Source: an uncultured Oscillospiraceae bacterium
Lineage (GTDB): Bacteria; Bacillota; Clostridia; Oscillospirales; Oscillospiraceae
Direction: 5' to 3'
Length of the DNA stretch: 45,021 bases
NCBI GenBank assembly: GCA_910587505.1
Contig: CAJULD010000023.1
Span: 1-45,021 of the forward strand
Every line of letters begins with the position of its first letter. Within the stretch, counting starts at the first letter, position 1. This document shows, in pieces, positions 23,064-30,771 of this stretch. Made by a program: the position numbers and the translations under genes. The notes below the pieces were generated by a model. It was not told where the DNA came from. It made no database searches and was given only the letters and a program-made list of their open reading frames with translations.

Positions 23064-23114
23064 CGTCTCAGGGAAAGGGCCTGGCGCGCCCCGGCCTTCC
23101 CCGCGGAAAACCGC

Positions 23115-23143
23115 TTGACAGATTATGTAAATTGTGGTAGGTT
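23115..23143 (+). promoter_or_regulatory. Promoter of the CbiK/ABC operon
   Basis: Consensus -35 TTGACA (23115-23120), 17-bp spacer, TAGGTT (23138-23143; weak -10). It lies just upstream of the cobalamin riboswitch. Confidence 0.55.
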
Positions 23144-23163
23144 TATAGGGAACTGAATCATAC

Positions 23164-23270
23164 GCCAACCGCCGCCGCTTCCGCGGCCCACGGAATGGGG
23201 TGAGACGCCCTGCGAGTCGGTCACTGTGATACCTCCCCTGAGAGGATAAGCCAGATACGTGCCGGTTGGC
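23164..23270 (+). promoter_or_regulatory. Cobalamin (B12) riboswitch
   Basis: An outer stem GCCAACCG/CGGTTGGC encloses a GCCGC/GCGGC hairpin, then CACGGAATGGGGTGAGACG (the GGAA..GGTG core) and GGTCACTGTGATACC (the CCACTGT box). The B12 box follows as AAGCCAGATACGTGCC, one base shorter than the usual form. Order and spacing fit the class. The ~170-nt downstream platform has T-rich tracts and a CCGGCGG/CCGCCGG hairpin (23388-23405) before the ribosome site. Confidence 0.8.
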
Positions 23271-23387
23271 CGCATTCTGCCGGAACCGGAAGTGCGTTTC
23301 GGCCTCGCTGTGTGACGGCGGGGCTCTGTGCGTTCTGCGCTCCGGCGCGGGGCGCTTTCTTTTTGGGCGCTTTTTCCGGCGTTTTCT

Positions 23388-23405
23388 CCGGCGGGGCTCC
23401 GCCGG
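23388..23405 (+). promoter_or_regulatory. Hairpin in the riboswitch expression platform
   Basis: CCGGCGG / CCGCCGG stem with a 4-nt loop, ~25 nt before the ribosome site GGGAGG of the SLH-CbiK gene. Confidence 0.45.
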
Positions 23406-23442
23406 GAAACAATAGACAGCAAAACGGGAGGAATCATATCAT

Positions 23443-25296
23443 ATGAAGACATGGAAAAAGCTGACCGCGCTGGTGCTGGCGGCGGTGCTGGGAGCTGGCC
23501 TGACGGGGACCGCCTTTGCCGGGGAAAAGCCGGAATTTACCGACGTGTCCGGCCACTGGGCCGAGGCGGAGATTGCCCGCGTGACGAAGCTGGGCCTCAT
23601 TGACGGCAGGAGCGCCGGGACCTTCGCCCCCGATGAGAACATGACCCGCGCCGCGCTGGTGCTGGCGCTGTACCGTCTGGCGGGCTCTCCGGCTCTCCCC
23701 GGCGACGCCGGGAATCCCTTCACCGACGTGGAGGAGGACGCCGTCTGCCGGGACGCGGTGGTCTGGGCCGGCAATAACGGCATCGTGAACGGCAGGTCCG
23801 CCGGAACCTTTGACCCTGACGGCGATGTGAAGCGGCAGGAGATTGCCAGAATCATGAACCTCTACGCCGCCTGGGCCGTGGGCAGGGCGGAGCTGACCAG
23901 CCGCATCGACGTGCTTGCCGGGTATTCCGACGCCGCCGAAGTGGCCGGCTGGGCCAGGCCCTGCATGAATTGGGCGGTGGCCAGCGGGTTTATCACCGGG
24001 ACCACCGGCAACAGGCTTGCGCCCGAGGGGGCCGCCACCCGTGCTCAGATGGCCGCCATTCTCTGCCGCTACATGGACGACGCCTCCACCGGCGACGCAT
24101 CCGCGGACAACCCCCGCAACGGAGACGGCATCGGTGAGAACGAGCTGCTGGTGGTCAGCTTCGGCACCAGCTTCAACGACAACCGGGCCGCCACCATTGG
24201 CGCGGTGGAGGAGGCCATGGAGAAGGCCTTCCCCGACTACTCCGTCCGCCGGGGCTTCACCGCCAATACGATCATCGAGCATATCTACCGCCGGGACGGT
24301 CAGGTCATCGACGATGTGAAGGAGGCCCTGGACCGGGCCAGGGCCAACGGCGTAAAGAACCTGCTGGTCCAGCCAACCCACCTGATGAACGGCTACGAGT
24401 ACGGCGATCTGGTCAGGGAGCTGGAGAAGCGTCTGAAAGATTTTGAGACCGTCAAAATCGGCGCGCCCCTGCTCACCGGCGACGGGGACTTTGCCGCGGT
24501 GGCCGCGGCCATGGTAAAGGCCGTTGCGCCTGACGGGAAGACCGCCGTCTGCTACATGGGCCACGGCACCGGCGCTGACTCCGACAGCGTCTATGCCAGA
24601 ATGCAGCAGGAGCTCCGGGCCGCGGGCCATGACAATTACTTTATCGGCACGGTGGAGTCTGCGCCCACCGCGGAGGATCTGGCAAAGCTGGTGAAAGAGG
24701 GCGGCTATGAGAAGGTCATCCTGCGTCCCATGATGATTGTGGCCGGGGACCACGCCAACAACGACATGGCCGACCCGGACGATCCCGAGTCCTGGTATTC
24801 CGTGTTCACCGCCGCCGGGCTGGAGGTCCGGTGCGAGGTTAAGGGGCTGGGCGAGCTGGAGGACATCCGGCAGCTGCTGGCAGCCCACGCCCGAGACGCG
24901 AAGCTGCTGGGCGAGACGGGCATCACCGTACAGCCCAATCCCAAAAACGGGGAGAGCGGCGCTCTGGCCGACGGAGTATATACCATTGAGGTGGAGTGCG
25001 GGCAGTCCATGTTCAAGATTGACAGCTGCCAGCTCACCGTGAAGGACGGAAAGATGACCGCCGCGCTGACTCTGGGCAGCGCCAGCTTTGACAGGATGAT
25101 CTCCGGTACCGCCGCCGCCGCCAAAGCTGCCGCGGAGGGAGCCGTGGACGGCGTGGAGGCCGGCGGGAAGATGACCTTCACCCTGGAGGTGGAGGCTCTG
25201 GACAGGCCTCTGGACTTTGCCGCCCACAGCGTGAAGAAGGACACATGGTACGACCGCACCCTGACCTTCATTTCGGACACTGCCGTGGCGAAGTAG
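23443..25296 (+). CDS. S-layer-anchored CbiK-like cobaltochelatase with C-terminal ligand domain
   Basis: 617 residues, exported (signal peptide to ~AFAGE). Three SLH repeats at ~31-214 (FTDVSGHWAEAEI, FTDVEEDAVCRDAV, YSDAAEVAGWARPCM) should anchor it to wall polymers. Residues ~230-500 form a CbiK/anaerobic chelatase domain: LLVVSFGTSFNDNR, VQPTHLMNGYEY, MGHGT, GTVES, GDHANNDMAD. His374, Glu405 and His437 match the metal ligands of known CbiK by spacing. Residues ~515-610 form a beta-rich domain (DGVYTIEVECGQSMFKIDSC region, ending TLTF) that recurs in the next gene's product. CbiK inserts cobalt into sirohydrochlorin; a periplasmic CbiK form is known in Desulfovibrio. Here the site is extracellular, so capture, insertion or removal of metal from tetrapyrroles is inferred. 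Under a B12 riboswitch. Confidence 0.9.
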   Translation: MKTWKKLTALVLAAVLGAGLTGTAFAGEKPEFTDVSGHWAEAEIARVTKLGLIDGRSAGTFAPDENMTRAALVLALYRLAGSPALPGDAGNPFTDVEEDAVCRDAVVWAGNNGIVNGRSAGTFDPDGDVKRQEIARIMNLYAAWAVGRAELTSRIDVLAGYSDAAEVAGWARPCMNWAVASGFITGTTGNRLAPEGAATRAQMAAILCRYMDDASTGDASADNPRNGDGIGENELLVVSFGTSFNDNRAATIGAVEEAMEKAFPDYSVRRGFTANTIIEHIYRRDGQVIDDVKEALDRARANGVKNLLVQPTHLMNGYEYGDLVRELEKRLKDFETVKIGAPLLTGDGDFAAVAAAMVKAVAPDGKTAVCYMGHGTGADSDSVYARMQQELRAAGHDNYFIGTVESAPTAEDLAKLVKEGGYEKVILRPMMIVAGDHANNDMADPDDPESWYSVFTAAGLEVRCEVKGLGELEDIRQLLAAHARDAKLLGETGITVQPNPKNGESGALADGVYTIEVECGQSMFKIDSCQLTVKDGKMTAALTLGSASFDRMISGTAAAAKAAAEGAVDGVEAGGKMTFTLEVEALDRPLDFAAHSVKKDTWYDRTLTFISDTAVAK

Positions 25297-25500
25297 AGAA
25301 TATAAAGGGCCCCTTTCACTTTTTCTTTTTAAAGAAGCGGCAAAAAGAACTTCTGGAAGGCTCCGCTGTTGCCCCCGGGAAATTTCCTGAAAGCTTTGGA
25401 CCGCCGCAGGCGGTCGCTGAGCGGAGCGCACCGTACAAACCATGCGCCGCGGAGTATTTACCCCGCGGCGCTCCTTTGGCAAATATGGAGGAACAGACCA
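25297..25500 (+). other. Gap between the CbiK and lipoprotein genes
   Basis: 25315-25365 resembles the dispersed hairpin element seen after murC (CTTTTTCTTTTTAAAGAAG with a CAAAAAGAACTTCTGGAAGG tail). 25444-25471 is a hairpin (GCGCCGCGG/CCGCGGCGC) without a U-run, ending ~14 nt before the next ribosome site. It probably tunes read-through rather than ending the operon. Confidence 0.5.
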
Positions 25501-26199
25501 GTGAAACAAAACAGTAAAAAACGGCTGGCCCTGCTGGCCGTCCTGGCTCTGCTGGCCGCCCTGCCGGCCGGATGCGGCGGCGGCAATGCCGGGCCCGATC
25601 CCACGCCGCCTGCGCCCGTCGAAGACGCCGCGCCGGCGCAGCCCGGCGCCCCCCGGCCGGAAGAGCCCCGGACCGCCCCGGAAGCGCCGGAGGATACGGC
25701 TTCTCCGGAAGCGGAGAACAGCGCGCCTGCGGAGGCTGCTCCTGAACCGGAGCCTGCTCCGGAACCCGCGCCTGCTCCCGAACCGGAGCCCGAACCTGCT
25801 CCCGAACCCGCTCCCGAGCCGGAACCCGAACCAGTCCCTGAACCGGAACCCGAGCCGGAGCCGGAAGCGGACGTACCGGAGGACGGAACGTATACCGCCG
25901 CTGTGCTGCTGGAGGGCGGCACCGGGCGGGCCACGGTGGAATCCCCCGCCGTGCTGCACTGCGAGGGCGGAAAGTTTACCGCCGTCATCGTCTGGAGCAG
26001 CCCGAATTTCGACTATATGAAGGTGGACGGGGAGAAGTACGGGCTGATCGGCGAACCGGGAAGCAACTCCGCCTTTGAGATCCCCGTGTCCGCCTTTGAC
26101 CGGAAACTGGACGTCATCGCGGATACGGTGGCCATGAGCGAGCCCCACGAGGTGGAATATACGCTGACCTTCGATTCCGCCACCCTGGAAAAGCAGTGA
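25501..26199 (+). CDS. Lipoprotein with Pro/Glu stalk and NEAT-like ligand domain
   Basis: 232 residues. GTG start behind GGAGG. Lipobox LPAGC puts the lipidated Cys at 25. Residues ~35-125 are a long Pro-Glu-Ala stalk, enough to span the wall. The C-terminal ~100 residues (DGTYTAAVLLEGGTGRA, VIVWSSPNFDYMKVDGEKY, FDRKLDVIADTVAMSEPHE, EYTLTF) match a domain found with iron/tetrapyrrole importers and annotated as NEAT-like or iron-transport-associated. It shares its pattern with the C-terminus of the CbiK protein just upstream, suggesting a hand-over relay to the ABC importer. The bound ligand is unknown. Confidence 0.85.
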   Translation: MKQNSKKRLALLAVLALLAALPAGCGGGNAGPDPTPPAPVEDAAPAQPGAPRPEEPRTAPEAPEDTASPEAENSAPAEAAPEPEPAPEPAPAPEPEPEPAPEPAPEPEPEPVPEPEPEPEPEADVPEDGTYTAAVLLEGGTGRATVESPAVLHCEGGKFTAVIVWSSPNFDYMKVDGEKYGLIGEPGSNSAFEIPVSAFDRKLDVIADTVAMSEPHEVEYTLTFDSATLEKQ

Positions 26200-26209
26200 G
26201 GAACACCTG

Positions 26210-27421
26210 ATGAAGCGTTGGAAAATTTCTGTTTTGCTGCTGGCCCTGGTCCTCTGCGCCTGCGGGGAGCCGGCCGCCGCTCCGCCGGAGCCCTCCGCGC
26301 CGGAGGAGCCGGTGGCGGACGAGCCCTCTGTCCGGCCCGATGATTGGGAAAATCAGGCTCTCTGGTACTGGAAGGACATATGGGACGGCCCCACGGTGGA
26401 ACATCTGGAGCTGAAGTACGCCCGGAGCTTTTCCGTGGATTTTGCGGAGGGCGGCTACGCCCGGATCATCATCGATCAGGAGACGTATCTGCTGTGCCCG
26501 GAGGGCCTGAACCCGCCGCCGGACACGCCGGAGGACGTGACCGTGCTCCGGCAGCCCCTGCAGAATATTTACATGCAGGCCACTGCCGCCATGGATTCCT
26601 TTGTTCAGCTGGACGCGCTGGACGCGGTGACTCTCTCCGGCACCAGAGCCGAGGGCTGGTACATCCCCCAGGCGAAGGAGGCCATGGAGGCGGGAAAAAT
26701 GGTCTATGCCGGGAAGTACAGCGCCCCGGATTATGAGCTGATCGTGTCCTCCGGCTGCGGCCTGGCTCTGGAGTCCACCATGATCTATCACAACCCGGAG
26801 GTCAGGGAGCAGCTGGAGCGGCTGGGCATCCCGGTGCTGGTGGAGCGGAGCAGCTATGAGAGCCACCCGCTGGGACGGATGGAATGGATCAAGCTCTACG
26901 GCGTGCTGACAGGGAAGCTGGAGGAGGCGGAGGCGTTCTTCAACGGGCAGCTGGAGAATCTGGAGCCGGTGCTGGCGCAGGAGAACACCGGCAGGACGGT
27001 GGCCTTTTTCTACATCACCTCCAACGGCGCGGTCAGCGTCCGGAAGGGCGGGGATTATATCGCCAGGGCCATCGATCTGGCCGGGGGCGTGTACGTATTC
27101 CACGATCTGGCCGGAGAGGAGAACGCCCTGTCCACCATGAACATGCAGATGGAGGCCTTCTACCAGGGGGCCAGGGACGCGGACGTTCTGATCTACAACA
27201 GCGCCATCGACGCGGACCTGACCACGATTGAGCAGCTGGTGGCCAAAAGCGCGCCTCTGGCGGAATTCAAGGCGGTACAGAGCGGCGATGTGTGGTGCAC
27301 CGGCAAGAGCATGTTCCAGGAGGCCCTGGGCGTGGGCGATATGATTCTGGATATCAACGCGGTTCTCACGCAGGAGAACCCGCCGGAGGAAGCCATGAAT
27401 TACCTGCACCGGCTGACATAA
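26210..27421 (+). CDS. ABC importer substrate-binding lipoprotein (FecB/BtuF class)
   Basis: 403 residues. The signal sequence ends in VLCAC, lipidated Cys18. It has a cluster III binding-protein fold: LDAVTLSGTRAEGWYIPQ, DYELIVSSGCGLALESTM, VERSSYESHPLGRMEWIKLYGVL, AVQSGDVWCTGKSMFQEALGVG. Such proteins deliver siderophores, heme or cobalamin to FecCD-type permeases. It starts 10 bp after the previous stop. The B12 riboswitch and CbiK neighbour favour a corrinoid or related tetrapyrrole. Confidence 0.9.
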   Translation: MKRWKISVLLLALVLCACGEPAAAPPEPSAPEEPVADEPSVRPDDWENQALWYWKDIWDGPTVEHLELKYARSFSVDFAEGGYARIIIDQETYLLCPEGLNPPPDTPEDVTVLRQPLQNIYMQATAAMDSFVQLDALDAVTLSGTRAEGWYIPQAKEAMEAGKMVYAGKYSAPDYELIVSSGCGLALESTMIYHNPEVREQLERLGIPVLVERSSYESHPLGRMEWIKLYGVLTGKLEEAEAFFNGQLENLEPVLAQENTGRTVAFFYITSNGAVSVRKGGDYIARAIDLAGGVYVFHDLAGEENALSTMNMQMEAFYQGARDADVLIYNSAIDADLTTIEQLVAKSAPLAEFKAVQSGDVWCTGKSMFQEALGVGDMILDINAVLTQENPPEEAMNYLHRLT

Positions 27422-27434
27422 TGGGAGAGGCGTC

Positions 27435-28451
27435 ATGAAGAAGGTCTGGATACGATACTGTGCCTGCTTTGCTCTGCTGGCGGCGCTGCTGGTGGTGCTG
27501 CTGGTGTGGAACGTCCGCGCGGGAAGTGTGGATTTCACCTGGGGGGAGATCATCGCCGCCCTCCTCCACCCCACCGGCGAGGGAATCATCTGGGGCATCC
27601 GTCTGCCCCGCGTTCTGGCGGCGGCCATCCTGGGGGGCGCGCTGAGCGTGTCCGGGTTCCTGCTCCAGACATTTTTCGCGAATCCCATCGCGGGGCCCTT
27701 CGTGCTGGGCATCTCCTCGGGGGCGAAGCTGACGGTGTCCCTGGTGATGGTCTTTCTTCTGGGACGGGGCGCCACGGCGGGCTCCCTGACGCTGATTGCG
27801 GCGGCCTTTGCGGGCTCCATGCTGTCCATGGGGTTCATTCTGCTGCTGTCCCGGCGGGTGAAGCGGATGAGCATGCTGGTCATCAGCGGCGTGATGATCG
27901 GCTATATCTGCTCGGCCATCACAGATTTCGTGGTGACCTTTGCCGACGATTCCAATATCGTCAACCTGCACAACTGGTCCCTGGGCAGCTTTTCCGGCAC
28001 CAGCTGGGACAACATCCGGATCATCAGCCTGGTGGTGTTTGTCTCGCTGGCCTTTACCTTCCTGCTGTCCAAGCCCATTGGAGCCTATCAGATGGGCGAG
28101 GTCTACGCCCGGAACATGGGCGTAAACATCCGGCGGTTCCGGGTGGAGCTGATTCTGCTCTCCAGTGTGCTCTCCGCCTGCGTCACCGCCTTTGCCGGCC
28201 CCATCTCCTTTGTGGGCATCGCCGCGCCCCACCTCATCAAGGGGCTGTTCCGCACCGCCAGACCCATTGTCATGATCCCGGCCTGCTTTCTGGGAGGCGC
28301 GGCCTTCTGCCTTGGCTGCGACCTTATCGCCCGCACCGCCTTTGCTCCCACGGATATGAGCATCAGCTCCGTCACCGCCGTGTTTGGCGCGCCCATTGTG
28401 ATTTATCTGATGGTCTCCCGGAAGGGCGGACGGATGAAGGAGGAATCATGA
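27435..28451 (+). CDS. FecCD/BtuC-family ABC permease
   Basis: 338 residues with about ten membrane helices. Family marks are RLPRVLAAAILGGALSVSGFLLQTFFANPIAGPFVLGISSGA, the coupling region around GPISFVGIAAPHLIKGLFRT, and CDLIARTAFAPTDMSISSVTAVFGAPIVIYL. It should form the homodimeric channel for the binding protein encoded just before. The start follows GGGAGAGG, and the stop overlaps the ATPase start by 4 bp. Confidence 0.94.
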   Translation: MKKVWIRYCACFALLAALLVVLLVWNVRAGSVDFTWGEIIAALLHPTGEGIIWGIRLPRVLAAAILGGALSVSGFLLQTFFANPIAGPFVLGISSGAKLTVSLVMVFLLGRGATAGSLTLIAAAFAGSMLSMGFILLLSRRVKRMSMLVISGVMIGYICSAITDFVVTFADDSNIVNLHNWSLGSFSGTSWDNIRIISLVVFVSLAFTFLLSKPIGAYQMGEVYARNMGVNIRRFRVELILLSSVLSACVTAFAGPISFVGIAAPHLIKGLFRTARPIVMIPACFLGGAAFCLGCDLIARTAFAPTDMSISSVTAVFGAPIVIYLMVSRKGGRMKEES

Positions 28452-29548
28452 GAGAAATCTATCTGCGCACGGAGGACCTGTCCGTGGGCTATAACGGCAG
28501 GCCCCTGATCCGGGAGATCCGGCTGGAGCTGGGCCGGGGGGAGATCATGACCCTGATCGGGCCCAACGGCGCGGGGAAATCCACGATTCTCAAAAGCATC
28601 ATCCGGCAGCTGGAGCTCGTCGGCGGCGTGGTCAGCCTGGACGGCCGGGACATGGCGAAGCTTTCGGAGCGGGACGTCGCCCGGCGCATGAGCGTGCTGA
28701 TGACCGGACAGATTCACCCGGAACTGATGACCTGCGAGGACGTGGCGGCCACTGGCCGGTACCCCTACACGGGCCGCCTGGGCATCCTGACCAGGGAGGA
28801 CCGGCAGATCGTGGCGCAATGTCTGGCGCTGGTCCACGCCTCCGATCTGGCGGACCGGGATTTCTCCCGGATCAGTGACGGCCAGCGGCAGCGGGTGCTG
28901 CTGGCCCGTGCCCTGTGCCAGGAGCCGGAGGTGCTGGTGCTGGACGAACCCACCTCCTTTCTGGACATCCGGCACAAGCTGGAGCTGCTGGCCATATTGA
29001 AGGACATGGTCCGGCAGAAGCAGCTGGCGGTGGTGATGAGCCTCCACGAGCTGGATCTGGCCCAGAAGATCAGCGACTATGTGGTCTGTATCCGGGGCGA
29101 CGCCGTCGAGCGGCAGGGGCCGCCGGAGGAGATCTTCACCGCGGATTACATGATGGAACTCTACGGCGCGGCCAGGGGCAGCTACAACGCCCTGTTCGGC
29201 TCGCTGGAGCTGGAGGCCGCCCGTGGGGAACCGGAGGTGTTCGTTATCGGCGGCGGCGGCGCGGGCATCCCGGTCTACCGGCGGCTCCAACGCCAGGGCA
29301 TTCCCTTCGCCGCCGGCGTGCTCCATGAAAACGATCTGGATTTCCCCGTAGCCCAGGCCCTCTCCGTCCGGGTGATCCCGGAGAAGCCGTTCCAGAGCGT
29401 GGGTGAGGCCGCCTTCCAGGAGGCGGCGGCCGTTATGGCCCGGTGCCGCCGGGTGGTGTGCCCACTGGCGGACTTCGGCCCCATGAATGAAAAGAACCGC
29501 CTGCTTCGCCAGGCGGCGGAGCAGGCGGGAAAGCTGGAGACGCTTTGA
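28448..29548 (+). CDS. FecE/BtuD-family ABC ATPase with Rossmann-like C-terminal extension
   Basis: 366 residues. The ATPase core (~1-255) has Walker A GPNGAGKST, signature ISDGQRQRVLLARAL, Walker B VLVLDEPTSFLD and switch MSLHELD. Beyond it, ~110 extra residues begin with a glycine-rich EVFVIGGGGAGIPVYRRLQRQG strand-turn-helix and end near FGPMNEKNRLLRQA. This looks like a small Rossmann-type sensor, absent from classical BtuD/FecE (about 250 residues). ATG 28448 follows AAGGAGG; the longer open frame upstream is a shadow of the permease gene. Last gene of the operon. Confidence 0.92.
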   Translation: MREIYLRTEDLSVGYNGRPLIREIRLELGRGEIMTLIGPNGAGKSTILKSIIRQLELVGGVVSLDGRDMAKLSERDVARRMSVLMTGQIHPELMTCEDVAATGRYPYTGRLGILTREDRQIVAQCLALVHASDLADRDFSRISDGQRQRVLLARALCQEPEVLVLDEPTSFLDIRHKLELLAILKDMVRQKQLAVVMSLHELDLAQKISDYVVCIRGDAVERQGPPEEIFTADYMMELYGAARGSYNALFGSLELEAARGEPEVFVIGGGGAGIPVYRRLQRQGIPFAAGVLHENDLDFPVAQALSVRVIPEKPFQSVGEAAFQEAAAVMARCRRVVCPLADFGPMNEKNRLLRQAAEQAGKLETL

Positions 29549-29596
29549 TATCCTTTAAATGTATTCACAGCCGCCGAAGGCGGCCCTGACACGCAG

Positions 29597-29628
29597 AGAG
29601 CCCGGCAGGCGTTCACCTGCCGGGCTCT
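29597..29628. terminator. Bidirectional terminator at the end of the importer operon
   Basis: Perfect 13-bp stem AGAGCCCGGCAGG with a 6-nt loop, shared with the convergent TPM-protein gene, which ends 7 bp away. Confidence 0.85.
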
Positions 29629-29634
29629 GCTGTC

Positions 29635-30735
29635 CTACCGGCGGCCTCCGCCGAAGCCGCCCCCTCTGGAGCCGCCGCCGAAGCCTCCCCCACGGGAACC
29701 TCCGCCAAAACCGCCTCCGCGGGAGCCTCCGCCGAAACCGCCGCCCCGGCCGCTGCCGAAGCCGCTGCCGCCGCCGAAGCTCCCGCCGCGACCGCTTCCA
29801 AAGCCGCCGCCGGGCCGGGATCCTCCCCCCATGGGAGGCCTGGGTCCGCCGCCCACCGGCGGGCGGGGTCTTCCGCTCATCGGGGGTCTGGGTCCACCCC
29901 CCATGGGGGGCCGGGGGCCTCTGCCCACAGGCGGACGGGGACCTCTGGGGGGCGGAGGCGGAGGCGGCGCGTGCCGCCTCCGGAACCACCGGCCGCCCGG
30001 CCGGTGCCACCAGAAAATCGGACGGTATACCACCGGCGGCGCGGTCATCGCGCCATAGCGGCCATACCAGCTGCTGTACCGGATGCCGTCAATGACATTA
30101 AAGAGCACTACCAGAACAACGATCAGAATAATGACGGGGATGAGCGAAGCAATCAGGCTGAACACGCCGGAACCGCCGGTAAAGAAGCTGTCCTCCTCAT
30201 ACCCGCCGCCGCTGTTGATAATCAGATGCAGCTGCCCCAGCAGCGCGGTAACCGCCGCGTTATAATCGCCCTGCTGTACGTCCTCCCCCATGCTGGCCGC
30301 CACGAAGCTGGCCGGCTGGCCGGAGAGGCAGGTGTCAAACCGGCCGCTGGGGAGCAGGTAATAGTCCTTCGCCCCGGTGTCCAGTAAAAGGATGGCGTCG
30401 TCCGCCCCCAGCTCCAGCCGCGCGGCCCAGTCCCAGGCGGCGTTCTCCACGCCGCCCTCCGCGTTCCGGACGGTCACTACTCCCAGGATGCCGCCCAGCT
30501 GCTGGTCCCAGTTTGCGTTGTAAAGCAATATGGTCTTTTCTGCGGCGGCGGAAAGCACGTTGGCCTCGTCGGCAATGTAGGGCGTCAGGTGCCCGGTTCG
30601 CAGGGAGGTATTCAGCGGCGGCGACCCCGCCGGGACCTCCACGTCCGGCTTTCTGGACAGGCCCCACAGGGAGGACAGGATGATTGCCGCAATCAGTACG
30701 CATACGGCGAATCCCCGGTTATTTAATAATTTCAT
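29635..30735 (-). CDS. TPM-domain membrane protein with Pro/Gly-rich tail
   Basis: 366 residues from the ATG at 30735, which is preferred over one seven codons upstream. It has an N-terminal membrane anchor, then a TPM (YgcG-type) domain at ~40-175 (YIADEANVLSAAAEKTI, DDAILLLDTGAKDYYLLPSG). A second helix follows (VFSLIASLIPVIILIVVLVVLF). The last ~120 residues are repeats of PRPPMGGG type and then RGGGFGGGS. TPM domains occur in envelope-stress and photosystem-repair proteins; this one's role is unknown. It is third in the xpaC-telA operon. Confidence 0.85.
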   Translation of the reverse strand: MKLLNNRGFAVCVLIAAIILSSLWGLSRKPDVEVPAGSPPLNTSLRTGHLTPYIADEANVLSAAAEKTILLYNANWDQQLGGILGVVTVRNAEGGVENAAWDWAARLELGADDAILLLDTGAKDYYLLPSGRFDTCLSGQPASFVAASMGEDVQQGDYNAAVTALLGQLHLIINSGGGYEEDSFFTGGSGVFSLIASLIPVIILIVVLVVLFNVIDGIRYSSWYGRYGAMTAPPVVYRPIFWWHRPGGRWFRRRHAPPPPPPPRGPRPPVGRGPRPPMGGGPRPPMSGRPRPPVGGGPRPPMGGGSRPGGGFGSGRGGSFGGGSGFGSGRGGGFGGGSRGGGFGGGSRGGGFGGGSRGGGFGGGRR

Positions 30736-30771
30736 CGGCTTACTTCTTTCCCTCATCCGGCCGGAACCGCG

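Noticed and set aside
23434..26148. 904-codon minus-strand open frame across the CbiK and lipoprotein genes
   Set aside because: Antisense shadow of two well-identified plus-strand genes, without a ribosome site or recognisable domain.
27506..28447. Long plus-strand open frame running into the ABC ATPase
   Set aside because: It is an out-of-frame shadow of the FecCD permease; the ATPase has a proper ribosome site at 28448.
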